In this document: positions 55,111-63,936 of the stretch, in pieces
Numbering within the stretch: the stretch's first letter is position 1
Layout: each line of letters starts with the position of its first letter
Origin: Acetobacter syzygii
Lineage (GTDB): Bacteria; Pseudomonadota; Alphaproteobacteria; Acetobacterales; Acetobacteraceae
DNA: 64,000 bases
Reading direction: 5' to 3'
Assembly: GCF_000964225.1 (NCBI RefSeq)
Contig: NZ_BAMZ01000003.1
Span: forward strand, 110,716-174,715
Notes under the pieces: model-generated
Told to the model about the DNA's origin: nothing
The model's input: the letters and a program-made list of their open reading frames with translations, nothing else
Database searches by the model: none
Translations under genes and position numbers: made by a program

Positions 55111-55623
55111 TCAGGAAGGGTCCATATGCCTGTTCATGGCAATAACATCCAGTGCGCGGCGCATATGCCGCTCGACCGATGTGGTGGAAATACCCAGCTT
55201 CGCAGCAATACGCTGCTGCGATACACCCTGAATTCTATTAAGGAACAGAATGTACCTCGTGCGTTCTGGCAGAGCCTTAATGACCTCTTCCATATACTGA
55301 ATGTTCTCACGCCCTATGCTCACCCTTTCGGGGGAAAAATGTTCCACGCTTCCGTGCAGGAGCTCCTGCGCATCCTGTTGCGCCTGACTGTGGCGTGCAG
55401 CTTTCATTTTATGTGTTTTGGCAGAATTAATGGCAAGGCGAACAAGGTAAGGCTGAGGGTTATCTATGGAACGCTCCTCCCCCACCCCCTGCAACTTGAT
55501 CCAGAGCCCCTGCACCACATCTTCCGCCTCTGGCCGGCTGCCGACAATCTTCCTGACCATACGGACAAACAACGAACGCTGGGAAATAAGCAGTTGCGAC
55601 AGGGTAAGTGCGTTGGACCGCAT
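55111..55623 (-). CDS. FecI-like ECF sigma factor
   Basis: 170 residues. Sigma-2 region: SLFVRMVRKIVGSRPEAEDV then VQGLWIKL. Sigma-4 region: EEVIKALPERTRYILFLNRI, then QRIAAKLGISTTSVERHMRR, matching the FecI helix-turn-helix. It directs transcription of the following receptor gene. The ATG at 55623 begins the normal family length; the frame stays open to a TTG at 55686. It is 83 bp upstream of fecR. Confidence 0.9.
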   Translation of the reverse strand: MRSNALTLSQLLISQRSLFVRMVRKIVGSRPEAEDVVQGLWIKLQGVGEERSIDNPQPYLVRLAINSAKTHKMKAARHSQAQQDAQELLHGSVEHFSPERVSIGRENIQYMEEVIKALPERTRYILFLNRIQGVSQQRIAAKLGISTTSVERHMRRALDVIAMNRHMDPS

Positions 55624-55670
55624 AAGCTGAAAACTCTGGGAGAAGAACAATGCAGCCCCAATACCGCATA

Positions 55671-55690
55671 TGCGACTTAATATCAATTAC
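55671..55690 (-). promoter_or_regulatory. Candidate Fur-like site upstream of the ECF sigma gene
   Basis: Plus-strand TGCGACTTAATATCAATTAC agrees at 12 of 20 positions with the stronger box near 63,045. It lies 48-67 bp upstream of the sigma gene start. The similarity is weak. Confidence 0.25.
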
Positions 55691-55936
55691 ACATCCGTGA
55701 CCAAACAGATGCCTACCTGACGGGAACCTATGGAAGCAGCCTGCCCCTGCCTTGCGCAACTCCCACCCTGCTGAGAGGGCGTTACATATTCGTTTTTGCT
55801 TTATCTGCTCTTTAATAATCACTTAAATCATGTGTTTATTCACAGAACCTTATTGCAAATTCACAAAAAACAGAATTGATACCTTTCATTACATTCTGTA
55901 TTTTGGGGAAAAATTTTATATTTTAAAGAGATTACT
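55691..55936. other. AT-rich divergent intergenic region
   Basis: Gap between the ECF sigma gene (leftward) and the diguanylate cyclase (rightward), 313 bp in all. The part near 55,795-55,930 is clearly more AT-rich than the surroundings and should hold promoters for both. TTGCAAATTC at about 55,853-55,862 recalls the TGCGAATG element. No gene or hairpin was recognised. Confidence 0.5.
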
Positions 55937-57730
55937 TTGCTCCACTCCCTTACGTCCCGGATCGTTTTTGTTGGCTCCATTGTTAGCATTAACCTGATCT
56001 GCCTGTCCGGATTGCTGCTCTCTGCATCCAACAGCATGATCGCGAGCTTTGAGTGGAACTCCCATAAGCAGAAAATTACAGAAATCGTATCAGAAACACT
56101 GTCCGACCTGCGGGAAGCACAGGCAGAAGAACGGGGCTTTCTGCTCACTACGGACGCCTCCTTCGCCAAGGATTTTGATGACCGCGTTGCCTCGGCTCTC
56201 GCCAAGGTCAACCTTCTGGAACAGCTTGTGCAGGACAATCCAATCCAGCACGAACGCGCCCAGAGCCTACAGATCGCCACCAACCAGCGTATTGATACCC
56301 TGACAAAGCAGATTACCCTTGCCCGCCAAGGTCGCTTTGAAGAGGCCAGATCCCGGGTTGTGCTGGGGCAAGGCCGTGTGGACATGGCGATTATTGTCCA
56401 AAAAGCAGACGAAATCCGGCAAACAGAGCAAGAACTCCTTATTGCCCGCGAGGCCACGGCAAAAGCCCATGTGAGCTGGAACAGAAAACTGGTCATTGGT
56501 GGCTGTCTGATTATTGTTATCCTGATTAACGGCCTGCTTTATGTCGTGCTGAACGGAATGCGCAGGTCCGTGCGCCAGATTGCACGCGCCATGTCCGACT
56601 TTGGTAATGGCAACCGCACGGTGCGCGTGGATGACCATATGGGCTGCACCGAGTTTGACATGCTTGCCCAAGGCTACAACACCATGGCGGCCCGGCTGGA
56701 TGCCGCCATGCAGGCACAGGAAGCAAGCGACGACAAGCTGCTCAAAGCCAACGCTGAACTCAAACGCAACAATGAAGCCATGGAACTGCTGGGGGAAATG
56801 GCCCATCGCCTGCAAGCGGCCCGGACCAGTTCTGAGCTTTCGGCCATTATCTGCGCTTTTGTGCCGCGTGTGCTCCCCGGTATTCCCGGTGCACTCTACA
56901 CACATAACCACATCAACAATCAGCTTGAACGCATTGCACAGTGGGGCACGCCCCCAGTGGGCTGTGACTCCCTGCTCCCCAATGCCTGCTGGGCTTTGCG
57001 GCTGGGGCAAAGCCACTCTGTTTCCGCCCCTGGGGGGGATGTTGTGTGCCAGCATGTTGCAAGCGACGTAAACGCCTACCACTGCGAACCCCTGTTTGCG
57101 AGCGGGGAGGTCGTGGGGCTTTTATACCTGCAAAGCAACGTGGAGGAAGAAAACCGCTTCCGCCTTGTGGCTCTGGTAGAAAACATTGCCTCTGCTCTGG
57201 TTAACCAGAACCTGCAAAAAGACCTGCGCGAACAAACAATCCACGACCCGCTGACCGGCCTGTACAACCGCCGTTATATGGAAGAGACCCTGAATACAGA
57301 ACTCTCCATGGCCAGCAAAAACAATACAACTCTTGGCCTGATTATGGCTGATATTGATCATTTCAAGCATATTAATGATGAATTTGGCCACGACGCGGGC
57401 GACATGGTTTTGCGCACCATTGCCAGCGAAATTCAGAACTCCTTTCGGAGCAACGATATTGTCTGCCGTTACGGGGGAGAGGAATTTTTGATCATCACAA
57501 CGTCCCACCCTTTGGACACGCTCATCCCACGGGTAGAAAACCTGCGTAACACCCTGTCCAAACTGGATTTGTATTACAACGGCCAGCCATTAGGCAAAAC
57601 CACCATGTCGTTCGGGATTGCAATGTGGGACAAATCCCTGAGCACCGACACATCCGCCATTATCCGTAAGGCTGATACCGCACTCTACCAAGCCAAAAAA
57701 AATGGACGGGACCGCATTGTTATCGGGTAA
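55937..57730 (+). CDS. Membrane diguanylate cyclase (CHASE3-HAMP-GAF-GGDEF)
   Basis: 597 residues. Helix about 8-30, a CHASE3-like periplasmic domain (SHKQKITEIVSETLSDLREA, then QAEERGFLLT), helix about 185-206, HAMP, a GAF-like region (about 290-405), and a GGDEF domain with LYNRRYMEE, DIDHFKHINDEFGHDAGD and active site GGEEF (513-517). The inhibitory RxxD site (RSND, 504-507) is intact. It should make cyclic di-GMP. The start is TTG with AAAGAG seven bases upstream. No EAL domain is present. Confidence 0.92.
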   Translation: MLHSLTSRIVFVGSIVSINLICLSGLLLSASNSMIASFEWNSHKQKITEIVSETLSDLREAQAEERGFLLTTDASFAKDFDDRVASALAKVNLLEQLVQDNPIQHERAQSLQIATNQRIDTLTKQITLARQGRFEEARSRVVLGQGRVDMAIIVQKADEIRQTEQELLIAREATAKAHVSWNRKLVIGGCLIIVILINGLLYVVLNGMRRSVRQIARAMSDFGNGNRTVRVDDHMGCTEFDMLAQGYNTMAARLDAAMQAQEASDDKLLKANAELKRNNEAMELLGEMAHRLQAARTSSELSAIICAFVPRVLPGIPGALYTHNHINNQLERIAQWGTPPVGCDSLLPNACWALRLGQSHSVSAPGGDVVCQHVASDVNAYHCEPLFASGEVVGLLYLQSNVEEENRFRLVALVENIASALVNQNLQKDLREQTIHDPLTGLYNRRYMEETLNTELSMASKNNTTLGLIMADIDHFKHINDEFGHDAGDMVLRTIASEIQNSFRSNDIVCRYGGEEFLIITTSHPLDTLIPRVENLRNTLSKLDLYYNGQPLGKTTMSFGIAMWDKSLSTDTSAIIRKADTALYQAKKNGRDRIVIG

Positions 57731-57916
57731 AAACACAAGGTTCGCGCAAGCAAACAGATAAGCTGGCCTGTTCCATGCCATAACCTGATCCATTTTGCCA
57801 CGGAACTGGCTGTTGACCTGCGTGGCGTGGCACCACAGATTACAACAGAACCAGCAACCTGAGACACTCTGCTCAACACACAGGGCAATGTAATTGGGCA
57901 ACGTAGGATTTTTCTC

Positions 57917-58567
57917 ATGGACCTTCTGAACATCCTCCACCACCGCCACACCACCAAAGCATACGACAAAAATCGCAAAATACCGGCTCCGCTGGTAGCG
58001 CAATTACTGGAATCCCTGCGCTTCAGCCCTTCATCCGTTAATTCCCAGCCATGGCATTTTTTTGTTGCAGATGATGATGCGGGCAAAGCCCGGATTGCCA
58101 AGGCAACCAGTGGTCCATTTGCGTTCAATGCTTCCAGAGTTATGGATGCATCCCATGTTATTGTGCTGAGCAGCCGCAACACGCTCCCTGCCGAATACCT
58201 GCAAACTCTTGCAGATCAGGAACAGGCCGACGGTCGCTATGCCGACGACAATGCCCGCACCACCGCACATAAAGGACGTTCCGGTTTTGTAGGCCTACAC
58301 GAACAGGCCGGAGATGTGCCTACATGGACACAAAAGCAGACTTATATTGCACAAGGTTTTCTGCTCCTGTCTGCGGCTCTGCTTGGCGTGGATGCAACCC
58401 CAATGGAAGGCTTTGACGCTGCCATTCTGACCAAGGAACTGGATCTGGCGCAAAAAGACCTGTCACCCGCCGTTATTGTTGCTTTGGGCTACCATTCGGA
58501 TGCGGATTTTAACGCCAAGCTCCCTAAATCCCGCCTACCGGAAAAAACGGTTTTCACACATATTTAA
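57917..58567 (+). CDS. Nitroreductase-family flavoprotein (NfsB-like)
   Basis: 216 residues. The FMN-binding start is LNILHHRHTTKAYDKNRKIP, followed by LRFSPSSVNSQPWHFFVADD and the C-terminal ALGYHSDADFNAKLPKSRLP. These oxygen-insensitive NAD(P)H enzymes reduce nitroaromatics and quinones, and some act as dihydropteridine reductase. AGGA is eight bases upstream. It follows the cyclase gene by 186 bp on the same strand and is probably transcribed separately. Confidence 0.88.
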   Translation: MDLLNILHHRHTTKAYDKNRKIPAPLVAQLLESLRFSPSSVNSQPWHFFVADDDAGKARIAKATSGPFAFNASRVMDASHVIVLSSRNTLPAEYLQTLADQEQADGRYADDNARTTAHKGRSGFVGLHEQAGDVPTWTQKQTYIAQGFLLLSAALLGVDATPMEGFDAAILTKELDLAQKDLSPAVIVALGYHSDADFNAKLPKSRLPEKTVFTHI

Positions 58568-58627
58568 ACAGATTCAGGCTCTTCCTCGCTCCACACTGCG
58601 GGGAAGAGAGGTTATGCCTATCCCGGT

Positions 58628-59011
58628 CTATGATCCGCCATTGGTGTACATGGGGTCTTCCTGAATTTTCATGCTCTTCACAATTTGAGCCAACTCGTGT
58701 GCATAAGCTGTTTTAACATTGGAAACGGCTTTATCCACCCGCTCCTTGGGGTGCTTCTGGCATTCATCCCGAATAGCTTTGGAAAGACCTTTGGTTATTT
58801 CATCCGGTGGGCGTGATTCTATCATTTTATCACCCGAATAATCACCATGTTCGGAATTAAGATAATCTATACATATACCGTTCGCGTTATTGGTTGTTTT
58901 TTGCATTAACGCCTTATAGTCTCCGTCCTCTTCATTATCCTGTGCCAGAGCGGGCATGGAGCAGGCAGCGACCATGCAGCCAACAACAAAAAGCTGCCAG
59001 TGTTTACGCAT
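58628..59011 (-). CDS. Small secreted protein with two cysteines, unknown family
   Basis: 127 residues. Signal peptide MRKHWQLFVVGCMVAACSMP followed by ALAQD. The mature part is acidic and helical, with cysteines in GICIDYLNSEHGD and AIRDECQKHPKERVDKAV about 37 residues apart. The pattern loosely recalls periplasmic HdeA/HdeB acid chaperones or Rap1a-type proteins, but no family is assigned. ATG at 59011 has AGG eight bases upstream. It stands alone. Confidence 0.65.
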   Translation of the reverse strand: MRKHWQLFVVGCMVAACSMPALAQDNEEDGDYKALMQKTTNNANGICIDYLNSEHGDYSGDKMIESRPPDEITKGLSKAIRDECQKHPKERVDKAVSNVKTAYAHELAQIVKSMKIQEDPMYTNGGS

Positions 59012-59318
59012 GTACAATACCTACCCTCTTCCAGCAAAAAACAATCATGCCCATGCCATACCATGACACCCTGCTCCAGACCTACCCGATCCACGCATCA
59101 AGCAATGAAAAGAGCGTGTGCCAAGAGGAGAGCGTGCATGTTATCCAGCCAGACAGGCGTTGACGCAGGAAAGAAGAGGCGCAAGGCGTATTGACCGCCA
59201 ACCTTGGGGTTGAAAAAGTTATTTATTCAACAGGAAAGGGTACGCAAGCCCCCTTCCACTCCCATTACAAAGCCATCCCATCCCGCAAGATGCTTTCGGG
59301 ATCAACAATAAAACCCAG
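59012..59318. other. Intergenic region without recognised gene
   Basis: 307 bp between the small secreted protein and the DUF4405 gene, both leftward. Near 59,276-59,298 ATCCCG and CGGGAT form a weak hairpin just downstream of the DUF4405 stop. TTGAA...TTCAA around 59,212-59,232 is another short repeat. Short open frames here show no protein-like character. Confidence 0.5.
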
Positions 59319-59915
59319 TTAATGCTTTCCATGTCCGTGCTCAGACTTGGCATTTTCACCAGACATTAAAGCCATAATCACTTCATTTGGGGTGCGGTCA
59401 TTCTCTTTGGATATTTGTTCAACCGTTTCTGTAGCAGATTCTACGGTTAGTTTTTGTGCACGCAGGCGTGCCAGAAGGCCCTGTTCATCCGTTCCGCACA
59501 GCGGCGCAAGTTGTCCAAGAGGAGCTTTGCTCACCACGCCAATCAAACGCATGGCAACCTGCCTGCCGCCAACCTTACTCCCTGCTGGCTGAATAAAAAA
59601 ATAGGCGCTGGCCACAATGCCAATCAACAATGGAATATACAACAATCCACGGCGACCATAATTGACCAGTGGTGTCCAGTTTTTAATTAAATGCAGCACA
59701 AAAGCCAGCAGCAGCACCATGCTCAGCCATTCGTGCATAGGGTGAAAAGAACTCGGCCCCCAATGAAAAAATAATGCAACACCCGTTATTGTAGAAATAA
59801 GAAAGAAAATTGTTGTTAACGGAGTTCCATATTTATTCATAAATTTTGCAAAGGGCTTGGACGAACGAGGCTTGGGAGAAGCCGTAACCTTTGATGCCGA
59901 GATCTGGGTAGACAT
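59319..59915 (-). CDS. DUF4405 membrane protein with His-rich tail
   Basis: 198 residues. Three membrane helices: PLTTIFFLISTITGVALFFH, HEWLSMVLLLAFVLHLIKNW and LLYIPLLIGIVASAYFFIQP. Two His in the second helix are 14 residues apart, the spacing seen in haem-binding b-type helices. A cytosolic or periplasmic C-terminal part ends in HGHGKH. DUF4405 is related in outline to cytochrome b-like proteins. It starts 31 bp after the Sel1 gene in the Fiu receptor operon, so a role in ferric-siderophore reduction is possible but unproven. Confidence 0.75.
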   Translation of the reverse strand: MSTQISASKVTASPKPRSSKPFAKFMNKYGTPLTTIFFLISTITGVALFFHWGPSSFHPMHEWLSMVLLLAFVLHLIKNWTPLVNYGRRGLLYIPLLIGIVASAYFFIQPAGSKVGGRQVAMRLIGVVSKAPLGQLAPLCGTDEQGLLARLRAQKLTVESATETVEQISKENDRTPNEVIMALMSGENAKSEHGHGKH

Positions 59916-59946
59916 TGTTAAACAGCCTTTGATGATAAGATGGCCC

Positions 59947-60675
59947 TTACAGGGACGTATTCAGTCCAATTTGATCAAGCGGATATTGCCTGCTTCGTGT
60001 GGCGGCAAAAAGCAGTTTTTGTGCTTTATCCGCAATGACCTGAAAAACTGACATAGGTATGACGCGCAAAAAAAGCTCCACGGTGCGCCAGTAATCGGGA
60101 AACCCATGAGGAAGAGAGCGCTCAAACCATTGCGCCGCACTCACGTAATCTTCCTCCTCCAAAGCAAGGCGTCCCATATTAAAAGCAGCCCAGCAATCCT
60201 GAGCTTCCGCACCGGCTTTAAAATAAAGACGGGCCTGCGCCTTGTCTGGTTGTGCTGTGAGCATACCGTTTTCGCAAAGGGTGCCCAACATATTCAAGGC
60301 TTTACTTACACCTTTGCAGGCAGCCTGCACGTAGTATTGGAATGCCAGTTCCGGGTTTTCCTCCAGACCATCACCCGACAGGTAAAGATCACCGAGATTA
60401 AAACAGGCCCAGCCATCACCCTGTTCGGCTGCTGCCATAAAATATTTTACAGCCTGAGCCACACTGCGCTTTACCCCCCAACCCTGTTCATAGGCACGGC
60501 CAAGCATTGTCAAAGCTTGCGCCTGCCCACTTTGCGCAGCCACGGCAAACATGCCAAAAGCCTGCGCAAACCGCCCTTTATTCAAATACATTTGCCCAAT
60601 AAGCAACTGCACTTCCGGGCCATCAGGGTCTGGACTGGGGGAGCATAAAGCTCCCACCAGATTTTTTGTGGTCAT
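59947..60675 (-). CDS. Sel1/TPR-repeat protein linked to the Fiu receptor
   Basis: 242 residues with at least four Sel1-like repeats: ALTMLGRAYEQGWGVKRSVA, AVKYFMAAAEQGDGWACFNL, GDLYLSGDGLEENPELAFQY and LNMLGTLCENGM. No signal peptide is evident. A Sel1 protein accompanies piuA and piuC in Pseudomonas, so the linkage is conserved though its job is unknown. Its ATG overlaps the receptor stop (TAATG), which implies translational coupling. Confidence 0.85.
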   Translation of the reverse strand: MTTKNLVGALCSPSPDPDGPEVQLLIGQMYLNKGRFAQAFGMFAVAAQSGQAQALTMLGRAYEQGWGVKRSVAQAVKYFMAAAEQGDGWACFNLGDLYLSGDGLEENPELAFQYYVQAACKGVSKALNMLGTLCENGMLTAQPDKAQARLYFKAGAEAQDCWAAFNMGRLALEEEDYVSAAQWFERSLPHGFPDYWRTVELFLRVIPMSVFQVIADKAQKLLFAATRSRQYPLDQIGLNTSL

Positions 60676-62969
60676 TAGAAGGTAAGACCCATGTTTCCAA
60701 TAAAGGAACGTCCTGGACCCGGCACGGCACGGCTGGAACTAAACGAGGAAGCATAGTTGAGGTGGTCGGTAATATTGTTCGCATTAAACGAGAAACGGTA
60801 ATGTTTTGTTTCCCACGAGATCATCCCATTGAGCGAAAACTGATAAGGAATACGGGCAACATTGCTAAAATCTCCGTTTGCCCAGTAACCCGATGCATAT
60901 TGTGCACCACCAGCAATTTTAAGGTGTCCGGTTTCAGGGTTAAAGAAATGATCTGTCAGATCATACGATGACCATATAGAAAAGTTGTTATGCGAAACAC
61001 CGGGAGCCTGATTACCATTATACTGGGCGCGGTTCCTTATTTTTCCATCCATCCAGGAATATGCACCGTAAATATCCCAGTTTTTGGTAATTTTACCACT
61101 CAGGTTCAGTTCCACACCACGGGTGCGCAACCCTACACCTGAATCGCTAAAACCATTCACAACATCTCCACTTTCATCATAATAGTAGGAGTTGTTCTGA
61201 TTGATCTGGAAAAATGCAACACCCATCCCCAGACGTTTATGGAAAAAGTCCGTCTTGTTCCCGAATTCATACAGATCACTCCGCTGGGGCTTGAAGTCCG
61301 CACCATTTTGCGGCGTGTCACTCGCCAGAATTGTCACCTGAGAAGAAACATCGGTCCCAATAGGTTTATACGACCGTGAGAACGTGAAGTAGAAAGACGA
61401 ATTATCCATGGCTTTATACATAATGCTCCCCGATGGGCTCCACCGGTCTGCATTCTGTTTTTGGCGTGGCACAAGAGTGCTTGAAAGCTGATAACCAGCA
61501 AAAGTGGACTGGAACGCATCCCACCTGACAGCTCCAAAAAGCGAAAGCTGCTTTGTTAACTGGATATGGTCGGACAAAAAGAGCCCCACATCCCGCTGGT
61601 CGGCATTGGACATATTGGCATTGGGGAAGGTCAGATAAGCCCCGTTGGAAGAATGCGACGGGTTACGGATTGTCTGGTTATTAGACCGTCCATGCCATGT
61701 GCCAATATAGCGGTTTTCATCCTGATAATTGATGTCCACGCCAAACTTCAGATCATTTTTGAAGCGCCATGTATTAAAATGCGCATTTCCCATAAGCACA
61801 TTCTCAGCGCCCCACCCTTTGGAAAGGTAGGCCGTACCCCCACCCGCCCCGTAAGATAACAACGGGTTACCACCACTCATAAACTGGCTTATACAATCAG
61901 CGGTGCTACAGGCGGCAGGCGTAGTTGCGGAATAATTGCGTTCATATTTGGTCAAACGGGTATTGTTACTTAACGTGAACCATGACGATATTTTGGACTT
62001 CAACGATGACGTCAGGCTATGAATATCGGAATTATCCCTGTCGGCACTCCGGGCGTAGGTGGTATCGCGCGCCAGACCTTCGCTGGTAATGGGGCGATAA
62101 ATCCCGCTCGCCGTTTTAATCATACCCACGCCGTAATCTGGCATACTGTCTGTATGGAGCCAGCGCCAGTTAAGGTGCCATGTCGTGTTGCTATGCAACC
62201 CAACCCCCAGGTCAGCAGCAGCACCATAACGGTTGGAATAAACATAATCCCGCCCTGGCGTACCCGCACGGTTATACATGCCGTTAATACGCAGAGCGAT
62301 GTCTCTGTTAAACTGGTAGTTTACATCCGCCTGACCGCGATACATGTCAGCATTACCAAAAGCCTGATCGTAGCTATATGATTTGCCATCATGCGCTTTT
62401 TTCAGAGTTTCGTTGATCAGCCCACCAAGATTTGCGGCACCAAAATACTCACCGGCAGGTCCTTTAATAACCTCAACATTCTCAATATCAAAAATGTCGC
62501 GTGTGTAGGTGCCAAAATCCTTTAGTCCGTCAGTATAAATATCGCCTCTGGCCTGCTGGCCACGAATACGGAACTGGTCGCCATTCAGCCCGCCACGCCC
62601 TTCACCTGTGGATAGTGTAATACCCGGCACATTGGCCAGAGCCTGATCCAGCGTATAAAGCCGTTGCTGCTTGATAATTTCCTGCGGAACAACATTGATG
62701 ACCTGCGGTGTATCCTGCACGGAGGTCGGCATACGACCAATATCGAGCTTGATCTCGTTGGTATTGGGTATTTCAGAAGCGGCTTTGCTCTCACCACTTA
62801 CCCGCACCGCCGGAAGCCTGATGTTTGTGTCCGTCACGGCGGGGTCGTTTTTGGTATCCTGTGCCTCTGCTTCACTTTCGGCATAGCCCATACCAGCCGA
62901 CAGCCCCATAACAACAGCTGCGCCCACACGAATTTTTGGGGAAAAAGGACGGTCATACCGTTTCATCAT
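60675..62969 (-). CDS. fiu: TonB-dependent catecholate siderophore receptor (Fiu/PiuA type)
   Basis: 764 residues. Signal peptide ending near GMGYAESEAEA, plug domain with TSVQDTPQVINVVPQEIIKQ, GRGGLNGDQFRIRGQQARGD and VEVIKGPAGEYFG, and a barrel ending in GLTF. The GDQFRIRG and GDIYTDGLKDFG segments are those of Fiu/PiuA. There is no STN domain. It imports Fe-catecholates in a TonB/ExbBD-dependent way. Two ATGs (62969, 62966) follow AGGAG. A Fur-like box lies about 70 bp upstream. Confidence 0.92.
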   Translation of the reverse strand: MMKRYDRPFSPKIRVGAAVVMGLSAGMGYAESEAEAQDTKNDPAVTDTNIRLPAVRVSGESKAASEIPNTNEIKLDIGRMPTSVQDTPQVINVVPQEIIKQQRLYTLDQALANVPGITLSTGEGRGGLNGDQFRIRGQQARGDIYTDGLKDFGTYTRDIFDIENVEVIKGPAGEYFGAANLGGLINETLKKAHDGKSYSYDQAFGNADMYRGQADVNYQFNRDIALRINGMYNRAGTPGRDYVYSNRYGAAADLGVGLHSNTTWHLNWRWLHTDSMPDYGVGMIKTASGIYRPITSEGLARDTTYARSADRDNSDIHSLTSSLKSKISSWFTLSNNTRLTKYERNYSATTPAACSTADCISQFMSGGNPLLSYGAGGGTAYLSKGWGAENVLMGNAHFNTWRFKNDLKFGVDINYQDENRYIGTWHGRSNNQTIRNPSHSSNGAYLTFPNANMSNADQRDVGLFLSDHIQLTKQLSLFGAVRWDAFQSTFAGYQLSSTLVPRQKQNADRWSPSGSIMYKAMDNSSFYFTFSRSYKPIGTDVSSQVTILASDTPQNGADFKPQRSDLYEFGNKTDFFHKRLGMGVAFFQINQNNSYYYDESGDVVNGFSDSGVGLRTRGVELNLSGKITKNWDIYGAYSWMDGKIRNRAQYNGNQAPGVSHNNFSIWSSYDLTDHFFNPETGHLKIAGGAQYASGYWANGDFSNVARIPYQFSLNGMISWETKHYRFSFNANNITDHLNYASSFSSSRAVPGPGRSFIGNMGLTF

Positions 62970-63036
62970 ATTCTCCTGAAGGATGCTTGCGATCCCACAT
63001 TGATGCTCAACGCATTACAAACCGTGCCCTTATTAT

Positions 63037-63055
63037 GGTAATGACTATCATTCGC
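63037..63055 (-). promoter_or_regulatory. Fur-like operator upstream of fiu
   Basis: Minus-strand GCGAATGATAGTCATTACC matches the classical 19-bp GATAATGATAATCATTATC box at 15 positions, with AATGA/TCATT as the palindromic core. It lies 68-86 bp upstream of the receptor start, consistent with iron repression. Confidence 0.65.
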
Positions 63056-63106
63056 AACTTGAATTTATCAGCATCCCAAAAAATGCAATGCAGTGTTGTT
63101 TATACG

Positions 63107-63790
63107 TCACAGTTCTGCCCATCTGCGGACAAGATTATGATATGTGGACGTAAGACCCAGCACTGCGGAAGACGTATCCGGCATTGTCTGGCGAACGCTT
63201 CGGATGGACTGGTCAAGTTCGTAAAGAATCGTGCGGTATGCATCATCTTTTACCATAGACTGAGTCCAGAAAAACGATGCCCACCGGCTACCACGCGTAA
63301 CACAATTAACTTTATGCAGGCTCGTAGATGGGTAAAGAACCAGATCACCCGCCGGGAACTTGACGGTATGCACACCATAAGTATCCCGAATAACAAGTTC
63401 CCCACCATCGTAACTCTCTGGATCACTCAAAAACAGTGTGGATGAAACATCAGTCCGAATACGAAAACCCGTTTCCGGATCCGGGCGAATACTGTTATCG
63501 ACATGGTATTCAAATTCCATACCCTCATCATACCGGTTAAAAAGTGGTGGAAACACGCGCAGAGGCAAGGCGGCACTGGTAAAAATGTCGCTTCTTGCCA
63601 AAGCATGTAAAATCATTGTTCCCAATTCTTTTGCCACGGCACTTTCCTGCGGAATTTGCAAATTGACTTTTGCCTTGGCTGACTGATCGCCCGCTGTAAC
63701 CTTACCATCGACCCATTGGCCTGCCTCCAGCTTCTGGCGGCAATAAGCGACCTCCTCGGGGGTCAGAATATGCGGGACATGGATCAACAT
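63107..63790 (-). CDS. piuC: PKHD-type Fe(II)/2-oxoglutarate hydroxylase (PiuC/YbiX)
   Basis: 227 residues. The N-terminal part is [20 protein letters not shown]. The dioxygenase core has the metal ligands HxD in EYHVDNSI and the distal His in [15 protein letters not shown], whose Arg binds 2-oxoglutarate. YbiX/PiuC genes sit beside Fiu/PiuA receptors in many bacteria. The ATG at 63790 has GAAGAG about eight bases ahead; a longer frame starts with TTG. It lies upstream of fiu on the same strand. Confidence 0.93.
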   Translation of the reverse strand: MLIHVPHILTPEEVAYCRQKLEAGQWVDGKVTAGDQSAKAKVNLQIPQESAVAKELGTMILHALARSDIFTSAALPLRVFPPLFNRYDEGMEFEYHVDNSIRPDPETGFRIRTDVSSTLFLSDPESYDGGELVIRDTYGVHTVKFPAGDLVLYPSTSLHKVNCVTRGSRWASFFWTQSMVKDDAYRTILYELDQSIRSVRQTMPDTSSAVLGLTSTYHNLVRRWAEL

Positions 63791-63823
63791 GATTTGACTC
63801 TTCTCAATCTTGGATGGCAAATA

Positions 63824-63844
63824 TGCGAATGACTCTTAGTTGCG
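63824..63844. promoter_or_regulatory. Candidate iron-responsive site between piuC and exbB
   Basis: TGCGAATGACTCTTAGTTGCG carries the GCGAATGA element of the fiu box. It lies 34-54 bp upstream of piuC and 93-113 bp upstream of the divergent exbB-like gene, so one site could serve both. Confidence 0.4.
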
Positions 63845-63936
63845 TATTTTTGCAATATCAACCATAAAGCGCCGCCAACAACGCCCCCTTGAGTTCTGTC
63901 GGTTCTCGCTCGCTGTTTTCTGGAGATACATCGCTC

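Noticed and set aside
59043..59191. Short plus-strand frames in the 59-kb gap
   Set aside because: No ribosome site, no signal or domain and mixed codon use; treated as non-coding.
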